Below, one piece after another: positions 52,642 to 62,332 of a DNA stretch of 64,000 bases. How positions within the stretch are numbered: position 1 is the first letter of the stretch; every line of letters begins with the position of its first letter. The position numbers and the translations under genes are program-made. Below the pieces are notes generated by a model. That model saw nothing but the letters and a program-made list of their open reading frames with translations, did no database searches and had not been told where the DNA came from. This DNA is from Alteromonas sp. KC3. GTDB lineage: Bacteria; Pseudomonadota; Gammaproteobacteria; Enterobacterales; Alteromonadaceae. The DNA lies in assembly GCF_016756315.1 (NCBI RefSeq), contig NZ_AP024235.1, positions 1,922,001-1,986,000 of the forward strand, in the 5' to 3' direction.

Positions 52642-53199
52642 ATGCCACGATGGCGACAGGGACTGACAAAGAGTCTGCATCAATCGCGCAGCATGCCTGA
52701 AAGTCGTTATTTTCAGCTTGCTTCTGTAGATGAAGCGGGAATGCCATTTTGCCGCACAGTTGTGTATCGTGGATTAACTGATAACAACCAATTGATGGTA
52801 ATTTCGGATACCCGCTCAGAAAAATATCAGCAACTCAGTGATAACCCTAAAGCCCAAGTGTGCTGGTATTTTTCTAAGACACGTGAGCAATACAGGTTCT
52901 CAACGCTATCAAAAGTGATCACGCTTGAAGATGACACAACGCTTGTCACTGCGCAGTGGCATAAACTGTCTGATGCTGGAAAGAAACAATTCCTATGGGG
53001 CGAGCCGGGTAGTGTTCGCAATGATGAGCGTGCACTTACGATAAACGGTCACTTTGAAGATGTACCAACGCACTTTTGCGTAATTTTATTGGCTATTTAC
53101 GAGGTGGACTATTTAAATTTAAGGGGCAACCCTCAGTATCGTGAACGACATCACCTTGATGAAAACGGTAATTGGTCGAGCCAGTCGCTTATCCCTTAA
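52642..53199 (+). CDS. Pyridoxamine 5'-phosphate oxidase-related protein (Alr4036-type)
   Basis: A 185-residue FMN-binding split-barrel protein. Typical parts are MPESRYFQLASVDEAGMPFCRTVVYRG, ISDTRSEKYQQLSDNPKAQVCWYFSKTREQYR and the C-terminal VDYLNLRGNPQYRERH. It resembles PdxH but lacks the final PdxH tail (RLAP-type), so it may not be the vitamin B6 oxidase itself. It ends the run of plus-strand genes, 26 bases after tatD. Confidence 0.8.
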   Translation: MPRWRQGLTKSLHQSRSMPESRYFQLASVDEAGMPFCRTVVYRGLTDNNQLMVISDTRSEKYQQLSDNPKAQVCWYFSKTREQYRFSTLSKVITLEDDTTLVTAQWHKLSDAGKKQFLWGEPGSVRNDERALTINGHFEDVPTHFCVILLAIYEVDYLNLRGNPQYRERHHLDENGNWSSQSLIP

Positions 53200-53200
53200 A

Positions 53201-53222
53201 AAAGCCCCTATATGGGGGCTTT
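53201..53222. terminator. Terminator hairpin between convergent genes
   Basis: AAAGCCCC (53201-53208) pairs with GGGGCTTT (53215-53222) across TATATG. A's on the left and T's on the right allow use in both directions. Confidence 0.75.
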
Positions 53223-53264
53223 CGTAATTCTAATTGCAAGATTTTGATTACAAGCAACAATCCA

Positions 53265-53900
53265 TCACTCTAGTACTTGTGCAATCGGCGTATCGCCTTT
53301 AAATAGGTGTGTGATAAGATTTTCGTTGCTCGCACGAGAAACACTTTCAACAATAGCTGTCGCTACGTCTTCTCTTGCTATTACAGCATCACTTTTATTC
53401 GTTGGCATGTCTGTGCGAACTAAGTGTGTACCCGGCTCATTGAGCAAGGTTCCCGGACGCAGAATAACATGCGACAAACCACTATTGATAAGATGTTCAT
53501 CAGCCATATGCTTAGCCACGAGATAGGGCTTGATAGCAGAATCAACAGCATCGGGATCACCTGCACCAATGGAGCTCACCATGACAAATTTCGATACGTT
53601 AGCTGCTTTGGCATAGTTTACTGCATTACGAGCAGCCCATAGGTCAATCATCAAGGTCTTGTCAGCGCCAGTGTTTCCTCCAGAGCCTGCTGTAAATACA
53701 ACAACGTCGACGCCCTCAAAATGCGCTGAAAAGTCTTTCTCTAAATCTTGTTCAACAACGGTTAAGCTATCGCTTTGAATGTCCGATAGTTTGTCAGGAC
53801 TGCGCACTGGCGCAAAAACGCGATGTCCTGCTTCAAGCAACTTTCCGGTTGCTTGTTTACCAATTTGGCCTGATGCGCCAATCACGAGAACGGTAGCCAT
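53265..53900 (-). CDS. NAD(P)-binding atypical SDR (NAD-dependent epimerase-like)
   Basis: A 211-residue single-domain Rossmann protein. ATG 53900 is preferred (GGAGG eight bases before) over a frame starting at 53939. The dinucleotide motif is VIGASGQIG at residues 5-13; VVVFTAGSGGNTGADKTLMIDLWAA and SKFVMVSSIGAGDP follow. Family members include biliverdin reductase-B-like and YwnB-type oxidoreductases; the substrate is unknown. Alone and convergent with the PNPOx gene. Confidence 0.82.
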   Translation of the reverse strand: MATVLVIGASGQIGKQATGKLLEAGHRVFAPVRSPDKLSDIQSDSLTVVEQDLEKDFSAHFEGVDVVVFTAGSGGNTGADKTLMIDLWAARNAVNYAKAANVSKFVMVSSIGAGDPDAVDSAIKPYLVAKHMADEHLINSGLSHVILRPGTLLNEPGTHLVRTDMPTNKSDAVIAREDVATAIVESVSRASNENLITHLFKGDTPIAQVLE

Positions 53901-54042
53901 AAAATAAACCTCCTTGCATGTCGCGTTTAATAAACTCAATGATTTATAGTCAGCTCAGAGATATGCGATCACTTGTTGCGCTGAAATACATAGTGGGTCG
54001 TTAGAAAGCAATTTACGAAAATAGTGTAAAGACAGCACCAAT

Positions 54043-54069
54043 AAAAAAGCCTCGCAGGTGCGAGGCTTT
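54043..54069 (-). terminator. Rho-independent terminator of the M2 peptidase gene
   Basis: An 11-bp stem (AAAGCCTCGCA with TGCGAGGCTTT) followed on the minus strand by T6, 34 bases past the stop of the peptidase gene. Confidence 0.88.
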
Positions 54070-54102
54070 GACATAAGTTATCAACAATTTAGCAAATAAC
54101 GC

Positions 54103-55923
54103 TTACCAACCACATTGGCGCGTAGCGTTTTGCTCATCTAGCCACGTTTTCAATGGGGCGAAGTATGCTGCAATAGTGCTCGCATCCATCTCTGGCGAGC
54201 CCGTCAATGTCTCTAGGGCATTCTGCCAAGGCTGACTCATACCCATTTCAAGCATCTTATTCAACGCTTGCCCTGCTTCTTCGCTACCGTAAATTGAACA
54301 GCGGTTAAGCGGGCCTTCATCGCCAGCAATATCACATAACGCTTTATGGAATTGGAACTGTAGAATGTGCGCTAAGAAATAACGTGTGTAGGGGACGTTC
54401 GCCGGAACGTGGTACTTTGCACCAGGGTCGAACGCATCTTCGCCGCGTGCGACTGGCGCCATTACACCCTGGTATTTTTCACGAAGTTCCCACCACAAGT
54501 CATTGTATTGCTCGGGCGCTACTTCGCCAGACATTACTTTCCAACGCCACTGATCTACCATTAGACCAAATGGAATGAAGGCAATCTTGTCTAACGCAAC
54601 TTGCATCAACATGCCGATATCATTAGATGCATCAGGAATTTCATCAATTAAGCCAATTTGCTTTAGGTACTTCGGCGTAATTGAAAGGGCAATAGTGTCA
54701 CCAATCGCTTCATGGAAGCCGTCATTTGCTGAACCGCGATATAAAAGCGGCTGGTTTTTATAGGCACGTTGATAATAGTTGTGACCCAATTCGTGATGAA
54801 TGACGTTAAACTCTTCGCCTGTTTTTTGGATGCACATTTTGATACGCAGATCATCTTTGTCATCCAAATCCCATGCAGAAGCGTGACATTGAACGTCTCT
54901 ACCTTCTGGCTTCTGGAACATTGAGCGTTCCCAGAAGGTTTCTGGTAACTCTTCAAAGCCTAACGACGAGAAAAACGACTCTGCTTGCTTGACCATGCTA
55001 AGCTCATCGTAACCTTGTGCATTTAGTGCCGCAGTGACGTCTGGTACCGTCATTTCCTGCTGCGGTTTAACGATATCGTATACGTTACCCCATGTTTGCG
55101 CCCACATGTTGCCGAGTAAGTGCGCAGGTATAGGTTTATCTTGAGGTACAACGTCTTCACCATAATGCTCGCCAAGTTTTGCACGTACGTGACAGTGAAG
55201 CGACTCGTAGAATGGTTCAACCTGAGACCAAAGGCGATCAAGTTCCTTTGGAAAATCATCCGCTGGCATGTCGTATTTACCACGCCACAGTTCACTGACA
55301 TTAGCAAACCCCAGTTCAGCAGCCCCTTCGTTGGCAATTTTAACTTGCTCTGCATAAAGCGGCGCCATGGGCTTAGACACATCGCGCCAGCCTTTCCAAT
55401 ATTCTAACAGCAGATCTGCATCGCGAACGCTAGCCATTTCACCGCTCATTTCCACGAGACTTTTGCAAACACCTTCTTCGTTGCAATATTCGCCAGAGCC
55501 ATACATGGCACTAAGCTCTGACCCAATTTTCGCCAAGCGCTCAGCTTTTTGTGGATCTGAAGGCGGTGGCATGGTTAGACCATTTTTTAGCAGGTCCAAC
55601 TGACGGCGGGTGTCAGCATCAACGTCGACGTCATTAAACTTTGCAGCTTCTTTAGCTAATGTGGCCACTTTTGTTGAAAGAACTTCGTTGAAATAGGCGC
55701 TAACAGCAGCGGTATCATAGTTAATGTTGGTCGCATAACTCCACTCTGCGTGTGCAGCGGGAACCTGCATTTTTTCGATATCGCTTTGTGCTTGAGCTAG
55801 AAATGCTTTTGCGTCTGCGGCGCTTAAGCTTGGCGTTGTGGTTGTTTGTGTTGTGCTTTCGCCACAACCAAACAATGACACGCTAACTAAAGCGGCCAGC
55901 AACGTGCGTTTGTGCTTGATCAT
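54103..55923 (-). CDS. M2-family zinc metallopeptidase lipoprotein (peptidyl-dipeptidase, ACE-like)
   Basis: A 606-residue M2 peptidase, the family of angiotensin-converting enzyme. The lipobox is LFGC (Cys20). The zinc site is HHELGHNYYQ (His377-Glu-Leu-Gly-His381), with the third ligand Glu in NDGFHEAIGDTIALS. YDMPADDFPKELDRLW and NVPYTRYFLAHILQFQFHKALC are also family-typical. It releases dipeptides from C-termini and probably acts on environmental peptides in the periplasm or outer membrane. It is monocistronic, with a strong terminator. Confidence 0.93.
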   Translation of the reverse strand: MIKHKRTLLAALVSVSLFGCGESTTQTTTTPSLSAADAKAFLAQAQSDIEKMQVPAAHAEWSYATNINYDTAAVSAYFNEVLSTKVATLAKEAAKFNDVDVDADTRRQLDLLKNGLTMPPPSDPQKAERLAKIGSELSAMYGSGEYCNEEGVCKSLVEMSGEMASVRDADLLLEYWKGWRDVSKPMAPLYAEQVKIANEGAAELGFANVSELWRGKYDMPADDFPKELDRLWSQVEPFYESLHCHVRAKLGEHYGEDVVPQDKPIPAHLLGNMWAQTWGNVYDIVKPQQEMTVPDVTAALNAQGYDELSMVKQAESFFSSLGFEELPETFWERSMFQKPEGRDVQCHASAWDLDDKDDLRIKMCIQKTGEEFNVIHHELGHNYYQRAYKNQPLLYRGSANDGFHEAIGDTIALSITPKYLKQIGLIDEIPDASNDIGMLMQVALDKIAFIPFGLMVDQWRWKVMSGEVAPEQYNDLWWELREKYQGVMAPVARGEDAFDPGAKYHVPANVPYTRYFLAHILQFQFHKALCDIAGDEGPLNRCSIYGSEEAGQALNKMLEMGMSQPWQNALETLTGSPEMDASTIAAYFAPLKTWLDEQNATRQCGW

Positions 55924-56364
55924 TGTCTGTCCTTAATTATTGTGATTTTGCTGTGATTTACAAAGACATGCGAAACCATTGTGAAACGCCACCGATGATT
56001 TGTAAAACAAAATTAGCATACGCACCGTGTATTTGGTGTATTGCTGTACAAAAACTTACAAAATTAAGCGGTATCAGTGCCTTGGTTTTAGACCTAAACG
56101 CCATAGTTGTGACTACAATAACGTTGTTTAACGCGCTATAGGTTTACACGAAACTCATTGACACACTATGATGCCAATTCATGACAATGACGCCATTGCT
56201 AGCAACCCACTCGCATACCTATAAACTCCATGGCTATAAATGAGTAAAAGCGCGAGATATTGGTGGAAATATTCTTGTTATGAGGCAATGCTTACACAGA
56301 AGAATAGAGTAAACTTTTTACTGGCTGACGCCTTGTTAAACAGGCTTTCTTTATTTCTGCACCA
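55924..56364. other. 440-base gene-free gap
   Basis: No convincing gene. Short plus-strand frames (72 and 70 codons) have no ribosome-binding site or recognisable domain. The left end should carry the promoter of the M2 peptidase gene on the minus strand. Confidence 0.5.
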
Positions 56365-56367
56365 AGA

Positions 56368-56400
56368 TAAAAGCCCCACAGATGACATATCTCTGTGGGG
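56368..56400 (-). terminator. Rho-independent terminator of the SDR-bicupin-SnoaL operon
   Basis: CCCCACAGA (56374-56382) pairs with TCTGTGGGG (56392-56400). Read on the minus strand it is followed by CTTTTATCTT. It lies 20 bases after the stop of the SnoaL-like gene. Confidence 0.8.
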
Positions 56401-56420
56401 AAATATATCTCTAACGGGAG

Positions 56421-57437
56421 TTATCGATACTTGTTACGGGTCAACTGTTTAACTCGGGCGAATACATCAACACCAAGTTGGCGGTAAACGTGAAGTAAGT
56501 CTATTAGCACCCAGTTCTCGCGTATCGTGCCGTTCTCATTGCGCCAAAAATCTAAGCTGCGCATGGTGATAGACTTATCGTTTGGCACGATACCAAGCCA
56601 GCCATCGCCTGAAATGGTCATGCTCATGCCAGGCCAGCCAGTGAACCCCACATAATTGTTTTCGGAGAACAAATGGCCGTTTGCGGGGTCCCCCACGCGG
56701 TTAGGCATTCCGTTTAAAAACGCTTCCTGATGGGTATTGCGAAAGCCTTGAATACCGCGTCCGGTACCAATACCAGATGGGCCATACCAGTTTGATTTAG
56801 GATGCCAGTATTTGCCTAGATTCATGGCAGCAACACCGCCTTCGGCGAATTTTCCTAAACTATTTAGCATATCAACTACAAGCTGATGGCTCTGTGCGGT
56901 AAGCGACTTGTCTTCTTCAAACAAGTGTATTCCGTCTTGGGTTGTTGGCCCCGGCACATGCCACTCGGTACCTAAGCTTGGACTAAACGGCCAGCACTTT
57001 GCCTGCATCATGACTTCAGGCAAGTCCCAAATGGCTTGAACTTCCACTATGGTGTCGCCTTCAAAACGATAGAACTCATGAAAGCGCATATGAATTTGAT
57101 CGCCAGTCGCAGGGATGTCTAACCAAGGCTTTTCAAGGCGCCCAGTGTAGTAACCACAGCAACCTAACCAGCGCAATTGTTTGTCGTCCTCGCCAACCAT
57201 AATTATGGTATCGCGGCGCTCAAGATCGGGGACAGACTCCAGCAGTGGCGCATACACCTTATCTAGCATTTCGCGGTGGCCTGTCATGTCATCAAAAGGC
57301 ACACAAAACTTAATGGCGGCATCCTGTGAAAAAAGGGTATCGCCCAGCGTTTTTAGCTTTTCGAGGTCAAAGTCGTACTGTGCTTCTCGAAAAGGAAGAA
57401 ACGCTTTTTTCAGTGCTATATTTGAAAAAGTAGACAT
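56421..57437 (-). CDS. Tandem SnoaL-like (NTF2-fold) protein, unknown function
   Basis: A 338-residue protein made of two NTF2/SnoaL-like halves. The first half contains FDDMTGHREMLDKVYAPLL and MRFHEFYRFEGDTIVEVQAIWD; the second contains KYWHPKSNWYGPSGIGTGRG, GDGWLGIVPN and WRNENGTIRENWVLIDLLHV. SnoaL-like proteins include aldol-type cyclases, dehydratases and small hydrolases. Here it is last in a minus-strand operon with an SDR and a bicupin, opposite a HisD-like/aldolase operon. No signal peptide. The reaction is unknown; a dehydratase or isomerase step is a guess. Confidence 0.7.
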   Translation of the reverse strand: MSTFSNIALKKAFLPFREAQYDFDLEKLKTLGDTLFSQDAAIKFCVPFDDMTGHREMLDKVYAPLLESVPDLERRDTIIMVGEDDKQLRWLGCCGYYTGRLEKPWLDIPATGDQIHMRFHEFYRFEGDTIVEVQAIWDLPEVMMQAKCWPFSPSLGTEWHVPGPTTQDGIHLFEEDKSLTAQSHQLVVDMLNSLGKFAEGGVAAMNLGKYWHPKSNWYGPSGIGTGRGIQGFRNTHQEAFLNGMPNRVGDPANGHLFSENNYVGFTGWPGMSMTISGDGWLGIVPNDKSITMRSLDFWRNENGTIRENWVLIDLLHVYRQLGVDVFARVKQLTRNKYR

Positions 57438-57448
57438 CGCATTTGCCT

Positions 57449-58453
57449 CTAATCAATAAATTCTGGTGCTTTGGCTGTGTCACCACGTCGGGTCACATAA
57501 ATTAATGCTTCCTCATCACCTTGCTGGACAAAACTGCGGGCTGCGCCAATAGGTGTGGTAAATGTATCGCCTTTATTAAGAGTGAGCGCTTCGCCGTCGA
57601 CAAGCATTTTGATGCAGCCGTCTTGCACATATACTACTTCTTCCTCGAAGCGTTTGTGCGTAGTAATAAGAGCACCCGGCTTGAATTTAAGGGCGCGAAC
57701 GCAGAATCCATGAGACCAGTTTAGCTTTGTTTCACCAAGCTTTTCATCGGCACTTGTAGGGCCGATAAGCGGCGCTTCTAGAACTTCTGTTCCTTGGGTT
57801 AATGCCGTATTGTTGCTAAACGGAAAATCAGCTAAACGCACCACGCACTGCTCTAACGCTTCATCATCAATTACGCGGTGTTGCGCTATTTGTTCTGCCG
57901 ATGTTTTTGGCATAGGCGCAACGCCTTCAGGAATTTTTTGTCCCAGAGTAGTATCAATTAAACCACCGTTTTCGAGCAAGACAAGCCCGTAGTCGCTGGC
58001 CATATCAAAAACTTGAGGAGCCCAAAGTACACGACCTGGATCGTCTTGTCCCAATACTGCGTAAAGGTATCCCGTGCCGTCGCCTACATTTTCAAAACCG
58101 CGAAACAAATCCATAGGAATAGAAATAATGTCGCCTTCTTCCATACGCACTACGGCATCGTTGCCTTCAACGCCAGTAGTAAAGTGCCAGCTACCTTGAG
58201 ACACAACAAATACCTCTTCGGTTAGGTGGCTATGCTGCGAGTTAAGGCAGCCGGGAGGCTGACGAGCTCCGCCAATATTAAAGCCGTGCGGAATAGCAAT
58301 GTGAACATGCTGGTCAGGGTTTTCGGCGACACCTGGGCCAATTATGGTGAAGTTCTCTTTTTGATCACTGCCTGGCGAGCGCGTATCGATAAACGCGTTG
58401 CGGCATGGGATTAATTCTTCATAGCGGACTAAACGCTCGGATAATACTGACAC
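57449..58453 (-). CDS. Bicupin protein, unknown function
   Basis: A 334-residue double-cupin protein. Cupin 1 has a full metal-site pattern (CLNSQHSHLTEEVFVVSQG, His-x-His and Glu). Cupin 2 has a partial one (ITTHKRFEEEVVYVQDG, with Arg at the second His position) and the closing GDTFTTPIGAARSF. A full site in one domain and a degraded one in the other is usual for bicupin isomerases, decarboxylases and dioxygenases. Twelve bases separate it from the SnoaL-like gene and 16 from the SDR gene, so they are co-transcribed. The reaction is not assigned. Confidence 0.72.
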   Translation of the reverse strand: MSVLSERLVRYEELIPCRNAFIDTRSPGSDQKENFTIIGPGVAENPDQHVHIAIPHGFNIGGARQPPGCLNSQHSHLTEEVFVVSQGSWHFTTGVEGNDAVVRMEEGDIISIPMDLFRGFENVGDGTGYLYAVLGQDDPGRVLWAPQVFDMASDYGLVLLENGGLIDTTLGQKIPEGVAPMPKTSAEQIAQHRVIDDEALEQCVVRLADFPFSNNTALTQGTEVLEAPLIGPTSADEKLGETKLNWSHGFCVRALKFKPGALITTHKRFEEEVVYVQDGCIKMLVDGEALTLNKGDTFTTPIGAARSFVQQGDEEALIYVTRRGDTAKAPEFID

Positions 58454-58468
58454 AGTGATACCTCGTAT

Positions 58469-59209
58469 TTAATGGGCGGTCCAACCGCCATCGACTTTAA
58501 GACAACTACCCGTGGTGGTCATAGACAATTCACTAAGTAGAAATATGCACGCGTTAGCAACGTCTTCGACGCCGCCTAAACGTTGTAAGGGAATGTTGTT
58601 CATCACCATTTCAGCAAACGCTGGTTCTTGAAGCATCGGCTCAGTCATTGGTGTTTTAATAAATGTTGGCGCTACGCTATTGACGCGAATATTATTCGGC
58701 GCCAGTTCCACAGCCATGGCTTTCGTTAAGCCTTCAATTGCGTGTTTGCTTAAGCAATAAAGCGTGCGGCCAGGAGAGCCCACAAAGCCCATTTGTGATG
58801 ACATGTGAACAATGGATGGAGCCTGACTTTTAATCATTGGCGTAATAGCGGCCTGCGCAACTTTGTATGCTGAGCGAATATTCAAACTCAAAATATCGTC
58901 AATATTCTCATCGCTCTGTTCTTGCATCGGCGCAACGCGGTTCGTTCCGGCGTTATTGATTAACCCATGGAGGAGGGGAAGTGCTTGGATCTTCTCATAA
59001 AGCGCCTTATCTTGAACATCTCCCACCCAAAAGCTTAGCCTTTCTGAACTCTCGTTCTTAAGCGCCACAAGGTCACTTTCGGTACGCGCCACAGCAATAA
59101 CATTTGCACCACATGCGTCAGCCAATAAAGCACACGCTTTACCAATGCCTTTACCCGCACCTGTAACCAAAATTGTCTTGCCTTTTAATAGGTCATGAGA
59201 GAAAGCCAC
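58469..59209 (-). CDS. Short-chain dehydrogenase, catabolic, substrate unknown
   Basis: A 246-residue classical SDR with VTGAGKGIG, INNAGTNRVAPM, Ser in VHMSSQMGFVG and YCLSKHA. It is similar in length and motifs to carbonyl/xylulose reductases and gluconate-type dehydrogenases. It is first in the minus-strand operon and divergent from the HisD-like gene, so it is probably an oxidation or reduction step of the same pathway under LacI control. Confidence 0.83.
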   Translation of the reverse strand: MAFSHDLLKGKTILVTGAGKGIGKACALLADACGANVIAVARTESDLVALKNESSERLSFWVGDVQDKALYEKIQALPLLHGLINNAGTNRVAPMQEQSDENIDDILSLNIRSAYKVAQAAITPMIKSQAPSIVHMSSQMGFVGSPGRTLYCLSKHAIEGLTKAMAVELAPNNIRVNSVAPTFIKTPMTEPMLQEPAFAEMVMNNIPLQRLGGVEDVANACIFLLSELSMTTTGSCLKVDGGWTAH

Positions 59210-59230
59210 ATGTCACCTCAAAAATAATAA

Positions 59231-59294
59231 TTGCATTCGAAGTCATTCTTATGTAATTTTTGGTGAAGATCAAGATAAATATTTGTTCGATCAA
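59231..59294. promoter_or_regulatory. Candidate LacI operators in the divergent promoter
   Basis: TTGTTCGATCAA (59283-59294) is a 12-bp near-palindrome (10 of 12 positions) with the central CG expected for LacI-family operators. TTGCATTCGAAGTCAT (59231-59246) shares the TTCGAA-centred symmetry. They lie between the SDR operon and the HisD-like operon that encodes a LacI regulator, so one repressor could control both arms. Confidence 0.45.
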
Positions 59295-59330
59295 TGTAAC
59301 ATCTCATTCACCTTTGTAGAGGAATAGACC

Positions 59331-60617
59331 GTGATCAAGTACTTGAAGCAAGGCAAGCAAGCTGAAGAAAAAGCAATTGATAATCAAAAGGTTAAAGGAA
59401 TAGTTGAAAATATAATTAGCGATATTGAAAAACGCGGAGACGAAGCTGTTTCGCAATATTCTGGTCAGTTTGATAAATGGACTCCGGAGTCTTTTGGGTT
59501 GAGTCGTGAAGAAATTGACGCATGTTATGAGCAGTTAACCGAACAAGAGATTAGCGATATCAAATGGGCCCAGGAACAAGTTCGAAACTTTGCGACCATT
59601 CAGCGTGAGTCAATGAAAGACGTTGAAGTTGAAACACTGCCCGGTGTAGTGCTTGGCCACAAAAATATTCCGGTAGATAGTGTGGGTTGTTATGTACCTG
59701 GTGGTAAGTATCCGCTGGTGGCTTCAGCACACATGAGCATTGTTACGGCAAAGGTGGCTGGTGTGAAACGGGTTATTGCTGCTACTCCTCCGTTTCAGGG
59801 TAAACCCGCACCAGCGGTAATTGTAGCCATGGACTTAGCCGGTGCGGATGAAATATATACCTTTGGCGGTGTACAGGCGATTGCTGCTATGGCTGTGGGC
59901 ACTGATACTATTGAACCGGTAAGTATGATTGTTGGGCCGGGCAATGCCTTTGTGGCCGAAGCAAAACGCCAATTATTCGGGCGCATCGGTATTGATCTTT
60001 TTGCGGGTCCAACAGAAACGTTAGTTATTGCTGACGACAGTGTTGATGGCGAATTATGTGCGGCGGATTTGCTAGGGCAGGCTGAGCATGGGCTTAATTC
60101 TCCAGCCGTGTTGCTTACCAACAGCGAGCAACTGGGTAAAGATACTATGGCCGAAGTAGAGCGCCAGTTAACTATTTTACCTACTGCAGATGTGGCCTCT
60201 GTCGCATGGCGAGATTACGGTGAAGTCATTGTATGCGACACCTATGATGAAATGTTAGAGGTCGCTAACGACCTGGCATTTGAGCACGTTCAAATTATGA
60301 CGAAAGACGTGCCGTACTTTCAAAAGAACATGCGTAACTTCGGTGCACTGTTTTTAGGCCCTGAAACCAATGTGTCTTACGGCGACAAATGTATTGGTAC
60401 AAACCACACCCTACCCACGAAGGGCGCAGGTCGTTATACTGGAGGTCTATGGGTTGGTAAATTCTTAAAAACCTGTACATACCAGCGTGTTACGGAAGAA
60501 GCCTCAGTGATGGTTGGCGAGTATTGTTCACGTTTATGTGCAATTGAAGGTTTTGCAGGTCACAAAGAACAAGCTGACATTCGATTACGTCGTTACGGAA
60601 AAAAAATAATTGAATAA
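59331..60617 (+). CDS. HisD-family NAD-dependent alcohol dehydrogenase (catabolic, not histidine synthesis)
   Basis: A 428-residue histidinol dehydrogenase homologue. Conserved are [38 protein letters not shown], the zinc-site Gln and His in [14 protein letters not shown] and the catalytic His in [14 protein letters not shown]. It starts with GTG after AGAGGAA. It is outside any his operon and followed by a LacI gene. Members of this branch, such as sulfopropanediol 3-dehydrogenase (HpsN), oxidise a primary alcohol to an acid in two steps. A diol, sugar alcohol or sulfonate substrate is possible; the sequence does not decide. Confidence 0.83.
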   Translation: MIKYLKQGKQAEEKAIDNQKVKGIVENIISDIEKRGDEAVSQYSGQFDKWTPESFGLSREEIDACYEQLTEQEISDIKWAQEQVRNFATIQRESMKDVEVETLPGVVLGHKNIPVDSVGCYVPGGKYPLVASAHMSIVTAKVAGVKRVIAATPPFQGKPAPAVIVAMDLAGADEIYTFGGVQAIAAMAVGTDTIEPVSMIVGPGNAFVAEAKRQLFGRIGIDLFAGPTETLVIADDSVDGELCAADLLGQAEHGLNSPAVLLTNSEQLGKDTMAEVERQLTILPTADVASVAWRDYGEVIVCDTYDEMLEVANDLAFEHVQIMTKDVPYFQKNMRNFGALFLGPETNVSYGDKCIGTNHTLPTKGAGRYTGGLWVGKFLKTCTYQRVTEEASVMVGEYCSRLCAIEGFAGHKEQADIRLRRYGKKIIE

Positions 60618-61632
60618 AAAAAATAGGGTGACGTCATATGACGTTGCCCACGCAGCAGGAGTCTCTCAGTCGGCAGTGTCTCGGGTATATCGCCCGGGCG
60701 TTAGCGTATCTAAGAAAACCCGTGAAAAAGTGCTAAAAGCCGCAGAGGAGTTAGGCTACAAACCTAACGCCATTGCACGCATGTTGATAAACCAAAGCAC
60801 GGGCATGATTGCGGTAATTATTTCATCGCGAGCTAATGTGAACTTCCCCGAAGTGTTGGCACAGCTAAATAAACACATCGCTGAGAAAAACAAGCGGGTG
60901 CTGTTATTTACACTTGATGACGCAGAGCAGCTAGAAACGGTTATTGAGCAAATATTAGCGTACCAGGTCGACGGTGTAGTTGCGCTTACCGCGCACTTTG
61001 AACCCGACAGTGTCACGCAGTTTGCTAAACACAATATTCCAGTGGTGTTGTATAACCGTGAGCTTCCTGATCACAGTGTAAGCTCGGTATGTTGTAACCA
61101 TGACCAAGGCCTTCGCATGTTGGTGGATATTCTAGTTAGCCATCATCATCAGCACTTCTTAATTATGGCTGGCCCAAAAGATTCTGATGTGGCCCGCGCA
61201 AGGTTAAGTGGTGCAAGGAATGCCTTACTATCTCATGGATTTACCGACACTAACGTGGTTTATGGCGACTACAGCTATGACTCGGCGAGAGAGTGCTTAA
61301 GTGCTTATGCCGAAAAAAATGCGCTTCCTACTGCAATTATTTGTGCCAACGACACAATGGCAATTGGTGCCATTGACGAAATACGGGAAAACCTGAATTT
61401 ACGGGTACCTGAAGATATTTCAGTTGTTGGGTTTGATGGTATCAGTGCTTCTTCATGGCACAGCTACCAGCTGACGACCGTAAGTCAGCCAACCTATTTT
61501 ATGACAAAAGCAGCAGTAGAAACCCTGGTTAACTTAATTGAGAGCCCTGATATACCTCCAGAGACACGTTACTGGCCGGGCAAGCTCATTGAAGGAAACT
61601 CAGTGGCCGCTGCGCCAAGAGATAATGAGTAA
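60610..61632 (+). CDS. LacI-family transcriptional regulator
   Basis: A 340-residue LacI regulator. The N-terminal helix-turn-helix reads [21 protein letters not shown], the hinge helix [12 protein letters not shown], and the periplasmic-binding-like effector domain includes [35 protein letters not shown] and ISVVGFDG. It starts with TTG at 60610 overlapping the HisD-like stop; a GTG at 60628 is an alternative. It is embedded in the operon it probably represses, with operators in the divergent promoter. The inducer is likely a sugar-like small molecule. Confidence 0.9.
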   Translation: MNKKNRVTSYDVAHAAGVSQSAVSRVYRPGVSVSKKTREKVLKAAEELGYKPNAIARMLINQSTGMIAVIISSRANVNFPEVLAQLNKHIAEKNKRVLLFTLDDAEQLETVIEQILAYQVDGVVALTAHFEPDSVTQFAKHNIPVVLYNRELPDHSVSSVCCNHDQGLRMLVDILVSHHHQHFLIMAGPKDSDVARARLSGARNALLSHGFTDTNVVYGDYSYDSARECLSAYAEKNALPTAIICANDTMAIGAIDEIRENLNLRVPEDISVVGFDGISASSWHSYQLTTVSQPTYFMTKAAVETLVNLIESPDIPPETRYWPGKLIEGNSVAAAPRDNE

Positions 61633-62332
61633 ACTATTATTTATACCCGGAACCCTTTGTAACGGAAACGTTTTTACCAACCAAATAACGACCTTAACCA
61701 ATGCTGGTCATCAGTGCATTACCTTAGAGTATGACCAGCATAACAACCTGAGCGATGTTGCCAGTCACGCGTTACGTCTTTTTGATGAAGGCGAGCCATT
61801 CAGCATTTGCGCCTTTTCAATGGGCGGTATGGTGGCGTTTGAACTTTTAGCGCGCGTTCCCGAGCGAATTGAAAAAATAGCATTGCTAGACAGCAATGCG
61901 CATGCAGACAAACCTCAAGGGCGATTAGCCAGAAGCGAGCATTTAAACTATGCCGTTTCGCATGGTTTAGAAACGCTTATTCACGATCAGTTTAGCAATG
62001 TATATCTACATAAACCCAATGAAGCATTAATGAAATTAATTGCTCAGATGGCGCAGGATACAGGAATTGAGAGTTATAAAGCCCAGCTCGAAATTCTTGC
62101 AACGCGCCCGGATGCAAGCGAACTGTTAGCTAATTGCGCACATCCAATGCTGATAATTGGCGGTTGCAACGATGTACTTTGCCCTCCTTCAGAACAGCAA
62201 AGAATGCATAGCCTGGCGGCAAATAGCGAATTGGTGCTGATTGAAGACGCGGGGCATTTCGCAATGCTTGAGCAAAGCGCACAAGTGAACTTGCATTTGT
62301 ATAACTTTTTCGGAGGCGCAGCACATGCTTAA
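61625..62332 (+). CDS. Alpha/beta hydrolase (lactonase/esterase-like)
   Basis: A 235-residue alpha/beta hydrolase. ATG 61625 overlaps the LacI stop by 8 bases; the longer frame from 61538 lies inside LacI and is rejected. The oxyanion start is FIPGTLCNG, the nucleophile Ser in CAFSMGGMV, the acid in IIGGCNDVLCPP and the His in DAGHFAM. It would hydrolyse an ester or lactone intermediate of the cluster's pathway. Coupled to the aldolase gene by another 8-base overlap. Confidence 0.85.
   Translation: MSKLLFIPGTLCNGNVFTNQITTLTNAGHQCITLEYDQHNNLSDVASHALRLFDEGEPFSICAFSMGGMVAFELLARVPERIEKIALLDSNAHADKPQGRLARSEHLNYAVSHGLETLIHDQFSNVYLHKPNEALMKLIAQMAQDTGIESYKAQLEILATRPDASELLANCAHPMLIIGGCNDVLCPPSEQQRMHSLAANSELVLIEDAGHFAMLEQSAQVNLHLYNFFGGAAHA

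Noticed and set aside
59331..60617. Histidinol dehydrogenase of histidine synthesis (hisD)
   Set aside because: No his genes are near; it is in an operon with a LacI regulator and an aldolase, as for catabolic members of the family.
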